Positions 18,586 through 26,412 of a stretch of DNA of 64,000 nucleotides are shown here, piece by piece. The stretch covers positions 992,001 to 1,056,000 of the forward strand of contig OZ255631.1 in the NCBI GenBank assembly GCA_965276835.1. Direction: 5' to 3'. Source of the stretch: BOG-932 sp965276835. Lineage in GTDB: Bacteria; Pseudomonadota; Alphaproteobacteria; BOG-932; Roseiterribacteraceae. The notes beneath the pieces were generated by a model. That model was not told the DNA's origin, searched no databases, and saw nothing but the letters and a program-made list of their open reading frames with translations. The translations under genes and the position numbers were made by a program. Positions within the stretch are counted from its first letter, which is position 1, and every line of letters begins with the position of its first letter.

Positions 18586-19230
18586 TCAATGCGGAGTAGT
18601 ATAGGGGCCATCGAGTAGACCGATATCCTTGTTGTTGAACGCAACGTTGCCATTCTGGCGGGCGGCGGGAATGAAACTCGGATGCGCACTTTCAATTGCC
18701 GCGATAATGGCATCGGCGATGAGGTCGGCAAGAATATTACCGCCACTCGCTTGCGGCGAGTATGTGGTCGTCACATCGTTGCTCCACAATGTTTCGCCGG
18801 TCTTTCCGCTCTTCAGAATGTAATGCACGGATACAACGGTCGTTGTGGCGAGTACCGCATAGTTCGATTCCCAGCCATTCACTTCGGCGTAGAGCACGGC
18901 GTCGGCGCCGAACAATGAAGCGAGATAGGGAGTCGGCGTCACAGCGACACGGTTCGCATCCGGCATGCCGTTTTCCTGCATAGTGTTTTTCACCATATTG
19001 AGCGGGAAGACGTAGTAGCCGCGCTCCGCCAAGGGCATCGCCAAGGTGGCAAAGAACGTATCCCCAGCGTCCGTCTTTGCTGTGTTGTTGACAACAGGGA
19101 CGACAAGGATCGAGTGCGGCTTGGCAGCTCTCAAAGCCGTATAGTCGTATTGTTGCGCCGGCACGTGTTTTGCGCAGCCGGTAAGCGCGAGTGCCGTGGC
19201 CAGGACCATCGGAAGGTAAAAGTATTTCAC
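18586..19230 (-). CDS. DUF799/GNA1162-family lipoprotein
   Basis: From the GTG at 19230 the protein has 214 residues and a lipoprotein signal peptide with lipobox ALTGC (Cys about residue 18). Family signatures include HSILVVPVVNNTA and the region GADAVLYAEVNGWESNYAVL. GNA1162-like lipoproteins resemble TolB N-domains and are thought to act in an outer-membrane export or assembly complex with a CsgG-like pore. The start overlaps the stop of the upstream DUF4810 gene by 4 bases (GTGA). A longer open frame reaching 19329 would remove the signal peptide from the N-terminus, so it is rejected. Confidence 0.85.
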   Translation of the reverse strand: MKYFYLPMVLATALALTGCAKHVPAQQYDYTALRAAKPHSILVVPVVNNTAKTDAGDTFFATLAMPLAERGYYVFPLNMVKNTMQENGMPDANRVAVTPTPYLASLFGADAVLYAEVNGWESNYAVLATTTVVSVHYILKSGKTGETLWSNDVTTTYSPQASGGNILADLIADAIIAAIESAHPSFIPAARQNGNVAFNNKDIGLLDGPYTTPH

Positions 19231-19604
19231 TGTACTTTTCCCCCGGTTGTCCGGTTGTCGGCCGTTGCTTGCGGTAAGTTGTCGGCCCTCGCGATCGCTG
19301 TGTCCATGAATTGAACCGATTCGGGCCACGCGGCTTTCTCGCGATTAAAAAACTCTACGGCCTTCTGGCGATCGCCTGCTGCCTGGGCCTCGTAGCCCGC
19401 CTCGGCATAGAGGCCGGGTGGAACCTTATGCTTGGCCTCGCCTGCGGCGATCGCCGCATCGAGCGCCTTGTCGAACTGCGCGCGGTCGGCGGGTGATTGA
19501 TAGTAATCGAGCAGGGCGTTCGGGTAAGCACCCCATTCATATTTGGTCTGCGGCTGGCAACCGGCCAACAGACAAAGCGCCACGAAGGCGAATTGAGGTT
19601 TCAT
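19227..19604 (-). CDS. DUF4810-type lipoprotein
   Basis: This 125-residue protein has a lipoprotein signal peptide with lipobox LLAGC (Cys16) followed by the family pattern YEWGAYPNALLDYYQSP and a TPR-like helical region, YEAQAAGDRQKAVEFFNREKA in part. DUF4810 proteins are usually encoded between a CsgG/HfaB-like gene and a DUF799 lipoprotein gene. Here the DUF799 gene follows with a 4-base overlap, but no CsgG gene precedes it; only 281 noncoding bases and lexA lie upstream. Confidence 0.82.
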   Translation of the reverse strand: MKPQFAFVALCLLAGCQPQTKYEWGAYPNALLDYYQSPADRAQFDKALDAAIAAGEAKHKVPPGLYAEAGYEAQAAGDRQKAVEFFNREKAAWPESVQFMDTAIARADNLPQATADNRTTGGKVQ

Positions 19605-19777
19605 TGGGGTCCTGACATTCGTAAGTTATTTTTTGTGAGGCGACTGCTTCTATCGGGCTGGCTCCGATCGCTGGCAGCGATCGAGTTCGTCGATGCGCGG
19701 AGTTTCAACCATTGTCGTCCCCGAACCGGCCCGATTGCCGCAGCCTTTGTTATCGCTTGGGCAGGCGCCAAAATAAG

Positions 19778-19815
19778 CGTGCCATGGAACGCGAATTCCA
19801 TGGCACGTGAGTAGC
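19778..19815 (-). terminator. Intrinsic terminator of lexA
   Basis: A perfect 12-bp stem (CGTGCCATGGAA at 19778-19789 with TTCCATGGCACG at 19796-19807) and a 6-base loop lie 79 bases after the lexA stop. Read on the minus strand, the stem is followed by CTTATTTTGG, the U-rich tract of an intrinsic terminator. The inside of the stem also contains NcoI-like symmetry CCATGG on each arm. Confidence 0.75.
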
Positions 19816-19885
19816 GCGAGTTTAAGAGCTGTGAAAGGGAATTCTTTATGTCTTCCGAATACTCCCTTTAGCGGCCGCCTAGCCT

Positions 19886-20587
19886 TTAATACTTCCGGAT
19901 CAGTCCGACCAGCCGGCCCTGCACGCGCACGCGGTCGGCGCCGTAGAGCTGGATCTTGTGGGCGGCGTTGGCGGGTTCCAGCGCCACGGTGTTGCCCTTG
20001 CGGCGCAGGCGCTTCAGCGTCGCCTCCTGGCCGTCGACCAGGGCGACGACGATCGCGCCGTTCTCGGCCGTTTCGTCGCGACGGATGATGACGGTGTCTT
20101 CATCCAGGATGCCGGCCTCGATCATCGAATCGCCGGTGACCTTCAGCGCGTAGTAATCGCCGGAGCCCAGCAGGCTGGACGGTACCTCGACATAGTTGCC
20201 GTGGTCGCGCAGCGCCTCGATCGGCGTGCCGGCCGCGATCTTGCCATAGAGCGGCAGTTGAACGGCATCCTTGTCGGTGACGACCTCGACGGAGCGGCCG
20301 GCGAGCGGCGAGAAATCGCCCTGGATGACCTGGGGACGAAAAACGGCGGGGGCGGCTTTCGGCTTTGCCGACGCCTCTGGCAGCTTCAACACCTCCATGG
20401 CGCGCGCCCGGTGATGCAGCCGGCGCAGGAAACCACGTTCCTCCAGGGCGGTCACCAGCCGGTGAACGCCCGATTTGGACTTCAGGCCCAGCGCATCTTT
20501 CATCTCGTCGAAGGAAGGTGGCACGCCCTCCGCCTGAAGCCGGTCGTGAATGAGCATCAAAAGTTCGTGCTGCTTACGGGTCAACAT
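19886..20587 (-). CDS. lexA: LexA SOS repressor
   Basis: The 233-residue repressor has an N-terminal winged helix-turn-helix (starting LTRKQHELLMLIHDRLQAEG) and a C-terminal S24 self-cleavage domain. The cleavage site is Ala119-Gly120 in KIAAGTPIEA; the catalytic dyad is Ser154 in GDSMIEAGI and Lys192 in QEATLKRL. Length matches alphaproteobacterial LexA, which is longer than that of E. coli. A matching GTTC-N7-GTTC operator lies 50 bases upstream, indicating autoregulation, and a strong terminator lies downstream. Confidence 0.97.
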   Translation of the reverse strand: MLTRKQHELLMLIHDRLQAEGVPPSFDEMKDALGLKSKSGVHRLVTALEERGFLRRLHHRARAMEVLKLPEASAKPKAAPAVFRPQVIQGDFSPLAGRSVEVVTDKDAVQLPLYGKIAAGTPIEALRDHGNYVEVPSSLLGSGDYYALKVTGDSMIEAGILDEDTVIIRRDETAENGAIVVALVDGQEATLKRLRRKGNTVALEPANAAHKIQLYGADRVRVQGRLVGLIRKY

Positions 20588-20637
20588 GGCCGTCTATCCT
20601 CTCGCGAATCGCAGAACAAATACAGAAACCTGAGAAC

Positions 20638-20652
20638 GTTCTAGTTTAGTTC
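20638..20652. promoter_or_regulatory. LexA (SOS) box upstream of lexA
   Basis: GTTC-TAGTTTA-GTTC matches the alphaproteobacterial LexA consensus GTTC-N7-GTTC exactly. It is 50 bases upstream of the lexA start. A weaker related element, GAAC-N7-GAAA, lies at 20614-20628. LexA probably represses its own gene here. Confidence 0.85.
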
Positions 20653-20762
20653 CTCGAATCGCGTCAAGTCGCTAATGCGACGTTTATGCAAATTCCCGCC
20701 ATAATGGACTGCTAGGTCCTTCGACAAAGCTTCCCACAAGCGCCCTTCGACCGAAAGATCAC

Positions 20763-22514
20763 ATGGACGCAAGCAGCGAAATTATCCTTCTCGGCGGCCT
20801 GTTGCTGATGCTCAGCGTCTTCGCCGGGCTTGTCTCCGCCCGGCTCGGCGCGCCGTTGCTGCTGGCCTTTCTCGGGCTGGGCATGGGGGCGGGCGAGGAC
20901 GGCCCCGGCCATCTGCATTTCGACAATTTCCGCGTCGCCTACCTGATCGGCAGCGTGGCCCTGGCGATCATCCTGTTCGACGGCGGCATCACCACCAAAT
21001 GGTCGGAGGTGCGCCGGCTGATCGCGCCGTCCGCCCTGCTGGCGACGGTCGGGGTTGCGATCACCGCCGGCGTCGTCGGCGCGGCGGCGCATTACGGATT
21101 TGCCATCCCGTGGCTTCAGGCGCTGATGATCGGCGCGGTGGTGGCCCCAACCGACGCGGCCGCGGTCGCGTCGTCGCTGCACATGCAGAATTTGCGCCTG
21201 CGCTCCCGCGTGGCGTCGATTCTTGAAGTCGAATCGGGCCTTAACGACCCAATGGCCGTTTTCATCACCCTGTTCCTGGTCGAACATATCCGTCATCCGG
21301 TTTCCGTCGGTTGGCTGGCGGGCGTGGATATGTTCGCGCTGCAGATGGCGGGCGGGGCGATCATCGGGTTGCTGGGCGGCCGCCTGCTGCTGTTCCTGTT
21401 CCGCCGGCTGGACCTCAACGCCGGGCTTTACCCGATCCTGGGCCTGGCCGGCGCCTTGACCGTGTTCGGTGGCGCGCAGGTGGTGGAGGCGAGCGGATTC
21501 CTGGCGACCTATCTGGCGGCAATCATCCTGGGTAACGGCAATTATTCAGGCAGGCAGGCGGTGGGCCGGTTCTTCGGCTCGTTCGCCTGGCTTAGCCAGA
21601 TCGTGCTGTTCCTGATGCTGGGGCTGCTGGTGACGCCGCATCTGCTGCGCCCGCTGATCGGGCCTGCCTTCGGGGTCGCCGGCGTGCTGATCCTGGTCGC
21701 CCGGCCGCTCGCCGTCGCGATCTGCCTGATCCCGTTCCGCGTGCGCTGGCGGGAGATCCTGTTCATCTCCTGGGTCGGCCTGCGTGGCGCGGTACCCATC
21801 TTCCTGGCGATCATCCCGATGCTGATCGGCGCGCGCGGCGGCGATTTGCTGTTCGGCACGGCCTTTATCGTCGTGATGATATCTATGCTGATCCAGGGCT
21901 GGACCGTCGCGCCGCTGGCGCGCTGGCTGCGCCTGGACGTGCGGGTCGAGGCGCCGAGCGCGCGCCTGGATATAGACCTGCCGGAAAGCCTGGGGCGAAC
22001 CGGCAATATCGCCGGGTATCGCATAGAGGGCAGCAGCCCTGCCGTGGGGCATCTGTCGTCAGACCTGCCTTTGCCGCCGGGCAACGACATTCTGCTGACG
22101 GTTCGCGACGGCAGGGCTTTCGGGCGGGAGGCGGCAATGCCATTGGCCCCGGACGATTATGTACTGGTCTGGGGCCGGCCGGATGACGTGCCGCTGCTGG
22201 ACGGCCTGCTGGCGCCGCGCGACGACCGCACCGGTGCGAACCCCAGCGGCATCTTCGGTGAATTCGCCTTTCCGGCCGAGACGCCTTTGCTGGCGATCCT
22301 GTCTCTCTATGACCAGAAATCCCCGCGCCGGCCCTTTGCCGGCAGCGCGGGGGAATATCTCAAGCGCCATATCGGGACGCCGCGCGTCGGCGACCGCACC
22401 CGGCTGGGCGCGATCGAACTCATAATTCGGGAGATGGACGGCGACACGATCGGCAGTGTCGCCGTCGAAGTCGATCCGACAGGCGGACGGCGGCGGTTAT
22501 GGCGACGAAAATAG
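20763..22514 (+). CDS. K+/H+ antiporter, CPA1 NhaP2/CvrA type
   Basis: This 583-residue inner-membrane antiporter has 12-13 hydrophobic segments up to about residue 385 and a soluble C-terminal regulatory part with a TrkA-C-like domain (about 395-480) and a further domain. Family motifs are AIILFDGGI, the ion-site region APTDAAAVAS and ESGLNDPMAVF. The family exports K+ in exchange for protons for cell volume and pH control. It is divergent from lexA and ends 6 bases before a convergent gene. Confidence 0.9.
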   Translation: MDASSEIILLGGLLLMLSVFAGLVSARLGAPLLLAFLGLGMGAGEDGPGHLHFDNFRVAYLIGSVALAIILFDGGITTKWSEVRRLIAPSALLATVGVAITAGVVGAAAHYGFAIPWLQALMIGAVVAPTDAAAVASSLHMQNLRLRSRVASILEVESGLNDPMAVFITLFLVEHIRHPVSVGWLAGVDMFALQMAGGAIIGLLGGRLLLFLFRRLDLNAGLYPILGLAGALTVFGGAQVVEASGFLATYLAAIILGNGNYSGRQAVGRFFGSFAWLSQIVLFLMLGLLVTPHLLRPLIGPAFGVAGVLILVARPLAVAICLIPFRVRWREILFISWVGLRGAVPIFLAIIPMLIGARGGDLLFGTAFIVVMISMLIQGWTVAPLARWLRLDVRVEAPSARLDIDLPESLGRTGNIAGYRIEGSSPAVGHLSSDLPLPPGNDILLTVRDGRAFGREAAMPLAPDDYVLVWGRPDDVPLLDGLLAPRDDRTGANPSGIFGEFAFPAETPLLAILSLYDQKSPRRPFAGSAGEYLKRHIGTPRVGDRTRLGAIELIIREMDGDTIGSVAVEVDPTGGRRRLWRRK

Positions 22515-22520
22515 CCGGTG

Positions 22521-22952
22521 TTACTTCACGGCCGGCTTGACCGCGTCGGGGAACGCATCAATCAGCGCTTTCACAGAGCTGGCATATGCATCGTGATTGG
22601 TTGCCAGTTTCGCATCGTCCTTGGCGGTCGCGGCATCGGCGATGCTCTGTGAATCCGCCTCGGCCTTCTGCAGCAGCGGAGCGACCTTTGTCTTGAAGTC
22701 GTCCGGCTCCTTGGCGATGGCTTTTTCCAATGCTTCGCCGCCTTCCTTAACCTCGTCGTTCTCGTGCAACAGGTGCTTGTAATTCTTGGCGACGATCAGC
22801 CGCTCGGTATGGTCGACAACCCGGCTGAACGTGGCCAGCGCCTTTTGCACCTTGGCGGGGGATTTCATCGGCGCGTCCGCCGACGCGATGCCGGCGCCAA
22901 GCAGGGCGGGCAGCGCGAGGGTGCCCGCGAAGAGCAATGTGCGAATGAACAT
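22521..22952 (-). CDS. Periplasmic helical protein of unknown function
   Basis: The 143-residue protein has a clear signal peptide (cleavage near ASA-DAP, residue 25-26). The mature part is charged and almost entirely helical (for example HENDEVKEGGEALEKAI), with no cysteine and no CxxCH heme motif, so it is not a cytochrome c'. It looks like a four-helix-bundle fold. It is encoded 31 bases downstream of the cupredoxin gene on the same strand and probably forms an operon with it, which suggests a redox or metal-related role but does not prove it. Confidence 0.7.
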   Translation of the reverse strand: MFIRTLLFAGTLALPALLGAGIASADAPMKSPAKVQKALATFSRVVDHTERLIVAKNYKHLLHENDEVKEGGEALEKAIAKEPDDFKTKVAPLLQKAEADSQSIADAATAKDDAKLATNHDAYASSVKALIDAFPDAVKPAVK

Positions 22953-22983
22953 GGTATTTTCCTTATGCGTTACGAAATTGAAA

Positions 22984-23460
22984 TCAGCTGGTTACAGTCA
23001 AGGTTCCGTGCATGGTTTCCCCGTGTCCGGGAACAGAACACACGAACGGATAGTCGCCGGGTGCCGGCGCTGTGAAGGTGATTGTTACGGTTTGATGACG
23101 CTGGCACATCGGCGTGGCGGCCAGGACCATATTCTTGTCCTGGGGCGGCACGACAGTCGTATCGTCCTCGATCTTGTCGGCGTCCGCCAGGAAGGCATCC
23201 ATCGTTCCGGGTTTCAGCAGCACCCAATTATGCGGATCGTCGATGATCTGCCCGGCGTGGTGCAAACTCAGCCTCACGGTGGCGCCCGTCGGACAGGTCA
23301 GGTGGTCGGGCTTGAACGCAAGATTGTCGCCGTCGCTGGCGATCCGCAGCACAACAGTCTTGCCGGCGGCAAAGGCGATGCCGGCGGGTAGGAGGGGCAG
23401 GGCGGCCATAATTGCTGTCAAGGAACGCCGCGTTCGATCCATCGCGTTTCGTGCTTCCAT
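22984..23460 (-). CDS. Azurin-like cupredoxin
   Basis: This 158-residue exported blue-copper protein has a signal peptide (about 1-31) and a cupredoxin fold. The copper ligands can be placed: His77 in DPHNWVLL, then Cys141, His146 and Met150 in VCSVPGHGETM; the Cys-x4-His-x3-Met spacing is that of azurin. An additional disulfide could join Cys56 and Cys119. It would carry single electrons in the periplasm. Its electron donor and acceptor are not in the window. A second possible start (ATG at 23442) would shorten the signal peptide by six residues. Confidence 0.88.
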   Translation of the reverse strand: MEARNAMDRTRRSLTAIMAALPLLPAGIAFAAGKTVVLRIASDGDNLAFKPDHLTCPTGATVRLSLHHAGQIIDDPHNWVLLKPGTMDAFLADADKIEDDTTVVPPQDKNMVLAATPMCQRHQTVTITFTAPAPGDYPFVCSVPGHGETMHGTLTVTS

Positions 23461-23600
23461 TGTCTCAAGGGATTAGACGCTTGAGCGTCGTGCCTTCCCC
23501 ACCCTTGCCGGCGTCTGCGACAGGTATCAGGTAATCAACGCGCGCTGGATCAAGTTCCGGCGTACAGTAAAAACCGTACTCGTCTATCATTAGTGGTGCG

Positions 23601-25103
23601 ATGCCTGATTCACCGATCCCACAAGCGATGCCGGCAACCGGCGCGGCTTTCGCCTTCGACAACAGCTATGCGCGGCTGCCGGCCCATTTCCATGCCAAGC
23701 TGGCGCCCACGCCAGTCGCCACACCGACGCTGATCCGCGTCAACGCAGCCTTGGCCCGACATCTCGGCATCGATCCGGATCGGCTGGAGAGTCCGGAAGG
23801 CGTGAACTGGCTGGCCGGAAATACCGTGCCGGACGGCGGCGAGCCGCTGGCGATGGCCTATGCCGCGCATCAGTTCGGCAATTGGGTGCCGCAATTGGGC
23901 GACGGCCGCGCCATCCTGCTGGGTGAGGTCATCGACCGCGACGGCGTTCGCCGCGACATCCAGCTCAAGGGCTCGGGCCGTACCCCGTTCTCGCGCGGCG
24001 GCGATGGCCGGGCCGTATTGGGGCCGGTTTTGCGCGAATATATCGTCAGCGAGGCGATGGCCGTGTTGGGCGTACCGACGACGCGCGCGCTGGCCGCCGT
24101 AACCACCGGCGAGCATGTCTGGCGCGAGAAGCCGGAGCAGGGGGCCGTACTCACGCGCGTCGCCAGCAGTCACGTGCGGATCGGCACGTTCGAGTTCTTC
24201 GCCAATCGTGGCGATGTCGAGGCCGTGCGCACGCTGGCGGACTACGTCATCGCCCGGCATTACCCCGAGGCCGCGCGTTCCGACGCGCCATATCGCGCGT
24301 TCTTCGAGGCCGTGCTCGGCCGGGTGACGTCTCTTGTGGCCAAGTGGATGCAGGTCGGTTTCATCCATGGCGTGATGAATACCGACAACATGCAGATCGC
24401 CGGCGAAACCATCGATTACGGCCCCTGCGCCTTCATGGATTGGTACGACCCGGCGACGGTCTACAGCTCGATCGACGCCAATGGCCGTTACGCCTATGGC
24501 AACCAGCCGCATATCGCGCATTGGAACCTGTCGCGGTTGGCCGGCACATTGCTGTCGCTGTTCGCACCGGATCGGGAGGCCGCCATCGCCGTGGCGCAGG
24601 CCGTGCTCGACAGCTTTCCCGCGAAATTCAGCGACGCCTATTGGGGCGGTTTCGCGGCCAAGCTCGGCCTGACGGAGACGCATGAGGGCGACGAAGCCCT
24701 GGTACAGGATCTGCTCGACAGGATGACCGCCAACCGCGCCGACTTCACCGGGACCTTCCGTGGCCTTTGCGACGCCGCGGCGGGCGACGATCAGGTTCGC
24801 GCGCAGTTCGCCGACCCGACCGCATTCGACGCGTGGGCGGATACGTGGCGTGCGCGCCTCGCGGAGGAGGGGATTTCGGCTGACCAGCGCCGCACAATGA
24901 TGCGCGCCGTCAATCCGGCCTTCATTCCGCGCAACCACCGCATCCAGGCGGCGATCACCGCCGCGGAGGCCGGCGATTTCTCGGTGTTCGACGAGACGAT
25001 GGCCGTGCTGGCCAAGCCCTATGAAGACCAGCCGCAATACGCGGTCTATGCCGTGCCCCCGCGGGCCGAAGAGGTGGTGCACCGAACCTTCTGCGGGACT
25101 TAG
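23601..25103 (+). CDS. selO: SelO protein adenylyltransferase (AMPylase)
   Basis: SelO (YdiU) is a pseudokinase-fold enzyme that transfers AMP to protein hydroxyls and takes part in the oxidative stress response. The 500-residue protein has the conserved MAYAAHQFGNWVPQLGDGRA, LKGSGRTPFSRGGDGRAVLG, GVMNTDNMQIAGETIDYGP and NPAFIPRNH regions. A cysteine lies third from the C-terminus (FCGT), the position of the redox Cys or selenocysteine in this family. The ATG at 23601 is divergent from the cupredoxin gene 140 bases away. Confidence 0.95.
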   Translation: MPDSPIPQAMPATGAAFAFDNSYARLPAHFHAKLAPTPVATPTLIRVNAALARHLGIDPDRLESPEGVNWLAGNTVPDGGEPLAMAYAAHQFGNWVPQLGDGRAILLGEVIDRDGVRRDIQLKGSGRTPFSRGGDGRAVLGPVLREYIVSEAMAVLGVPTTRALAAVTTGEHVWREKPEQGAVLTRVASSHVRIGTFEFFANRGDVEAVRTLADYVIARHYPEAARSDAPYRAFFEAVLGRVTSLVAKWMQVGFIHGVMNTDNMQIAGETIDYGPCAFMDWYDPATVYSSIDANGRYAYGNQPHIAHWNLSRLAGTLLSLFAPDREAAIAVAQAVLDSFPAKFSDAYWGGFAAKLGLTETHEGDEALVQDLLDRMTANRADFTGTFRGLCDAAAGDDQVRAQFADPTAFDAWADTWRARLAEEGISADQRRTMMRAVNPAFIPRNHRIQAAITAAEAGDFSVFDETMAVLAKPYEDQPQYAVYAVPPRAEEVVHRTFCGT

Positions 25104-25149
25104 CGGGTCCAGCCCGAATGAAAGAATAAACGACAGGGAGGAAACTAGG

Positions 25150-25668
25150 ATGGCTATGACGAAGGCGGAGATCGAGGAGCGGCAGAAGTTCTCGTCCGGT
25201 GGACGCACCTGGCTCTTGATCCTGCGGGGCCGGTGGGGCGTGAAAATCGACCGCCACATCGTGCGCTGGACCGGTTTTTCGCTGATGACCTGGCAATACG
25301 CCATGGCCCACCGCACCGAATACAGCCCGGTGATCATGCTGACGACCATCGGCGCGAAGTCGGGCGAACTGCGCACCTCCGTGCTGCCTTATACCGACTG
25401 GGAGGGGTCTTACATCATCGTCGGCAGCAACGGCGGCGGTCCGAAGGATCCCGCCTGGGTCATCAATGCCCGCGCCGACCGGAATAGCTGGGTCCGCGTC
25501 AAAGGACGCCGGGTTCCGTGCATCGCACAGGTCGCGGAGGGGGAGGAGCGCACACGGGTGATCGACCATGTCGCCAAGGTCAAACCCTTCGTGCGCAATT
25601 ACGATACCGAAACAGCTCGCAACGGCCGCCAACTGCCGCTCGTCATCCTGACACCGCGGCGGGCGTAG
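25150..25668 (+). CDS. Nitroreductase family deazaflavin-dependent oxidoreductase
   Basis: The 172-residue protein belongs to the DDN-like family (PF04075), small split-barrel proteins that use F420 or possibly FMN. Signature regions are VIMLTTIGAKSGELRTSVLPY and IIVGSNGGGPKDPAWVINARA. GGGAGGA-type ribosome-binding sequence (GGGAGGAAACTAGG) precedes the ATG at 25150. Whether the host makes F420 cannot be judged here, so the cofactor is open. It follows selO after 46 bases and may share its transcript. Confidence 0.88.
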   Translation: MAMTKAEIEERQKFSSGGRTWLLILRGRWGVKIDRHIVRWTGFSLMTWQYAMAHRTEYSPVIMLTTIGAKSGELRTSVLPYTDWEGSYIIVGSNGGGPKDPAWVINARADRNSWVRVKGRRVPCIAQVAEGEERTRVIDHVAKVKPFVRNYDTETARNGRQLPLVILTPRRA

Positions 25669-25686
25669 CGCTCTTCCGATAGGGCG

Positions 25687-25735
25687 AGGGGCGCGCCTGC
25701 CGTCCGGCAATGCGCGCCCCTGCTGAGTATCCCCG
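25687..25735. terminator. Two-part hairpin terminator between convergent genes
   Basis: Outer arms AGGGGCGCGC (25687-25696) and GCGCGCCCCT (25712-25721) are exact; inside them TGCCG/CGGCA forms a second 5-bp stem with a TC loop. It sits between the end of the nitroreductase gene and the convergent small secreted protein gene. A T-rich stretch (GATTTTATTG) follows within 20 bases on the plus strand. Confidence 0.6.
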
Positions 25736-25785
25736 GGATTTTATTGTTGTCGCGGCCGGTTTCTGACCCGACCGTAACGAATTCT

Positions 25786-26061
25786 TTATTTCGTCGCGAC
25801 GGAAGTCGGCTCCGACTTGCCTTCACGGTATTTGGCATGGGCGGCCGTCTCGCAGGAATAGATGCCGTTCGTGCTCTTGCCGAAAGCTTCGGTTCCCGCC
25901 TTGTAGTAACGGCCGCGGTCCAGGTCGATAAAGACAACCGGATCGGCGCCGCAGGAGGCCTGAGCGGCGCTCGCCGTGGCATAGAGGGCGTCGGCAAAAG
26001 CGGCCGGGGCGAAGGCGGTCGCGGCGATCGAAAGGCTCAAGGCCAAATTCTTAACGTTCAT
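25786..26061 (-). CDS. Small secreted protein of a conserved, uncharacterised family
   Basis: The 91-residue precursor has a signal peptide ending near AFA-DAL (residue 23-24). The mature part has two cysteines (Cys37 and Cys70) bracketing the pattern DPVVFIDLDRGRYYKAGTEA and GIYSCETAA. This resembles a small family of exported proteins with a C-G-x-D-x-V-V-W-V ... G-x-Y-x-C-E pattern whose function I do not know. The two cysteines could form a disulfide. A palindrome lies 68 bases upstream. Confidence 0.75.
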   Translation of the reverse strand: MNVKNLALSLSIAATAFAPAAFADALYATASAAQASCGADPVVFIDLDRGRYYKAGTEAFGKSTNGIYSCETAAHAKYREGKSEPTSVATK

Positions 26062-26412
26062 CGTACTTCTCCTAGGGATGGATGACTAACCATCCTGAAT
26101 ATAGTGTGAGTCGTTCGATATGTTGCGGTGCGACATTGTCGCAGGGAATTTCGTCCAAATGGACTATGGGGTGCTATCCCATTGATAGATTATGAAATTA
26201 ACTTACCAAATATGGGCTTTTTGAGCACGAAACCTATAACATATGGTCAGCGTTTCAATCAGGTGATATTGCGACGCATATAGTTTCAAATTTAGAAAGC
26301 TTCCGGATTTCATGGATTTTCCGAGGCCTGAAATTTCGGGCCTTTCAACAGGCCGATTGGTGGACCGCCGCGCGAATTCTCGCTGCCCATTCTCCGCGGA
26401 GTGGGTCGCCGC
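26062..26412. other. Intergenic region downstream of trpC
   Basis: This 351-base stretch lies between the start of the small secreted gene and the end of trpC. It is AT-rich between 26145 and 26310 and holds no convincing gene. It contains a 15-base palindrome (26129-26143) and a short G/C stem (GGCCTG/CGGGCC, 26325-26342) that might help end trp transcription, although no T-run follows on the minus strand. Confidence 0.4.
26129..26143. promoter_or_regulatory. Palindrome TGCGAC-ATT-GTCGCA
   Basis: Exact 6-bp arms with a 3-base centre lie 68 bases upstream of the small secreted protein start. The size fits an operator for a dimeric repressor, but no cognate regulator is evident. Confidence 0.4.

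Noticed and set aside
23465..23662. Minus-strand open frame of 65 codons between cupredoxin and selO
   Set aside because: It overlaps the start of selO on the opposite strand, has no signature and no good ribosome-binding site; a 41-residue leader from 23590 cannot be excluded.
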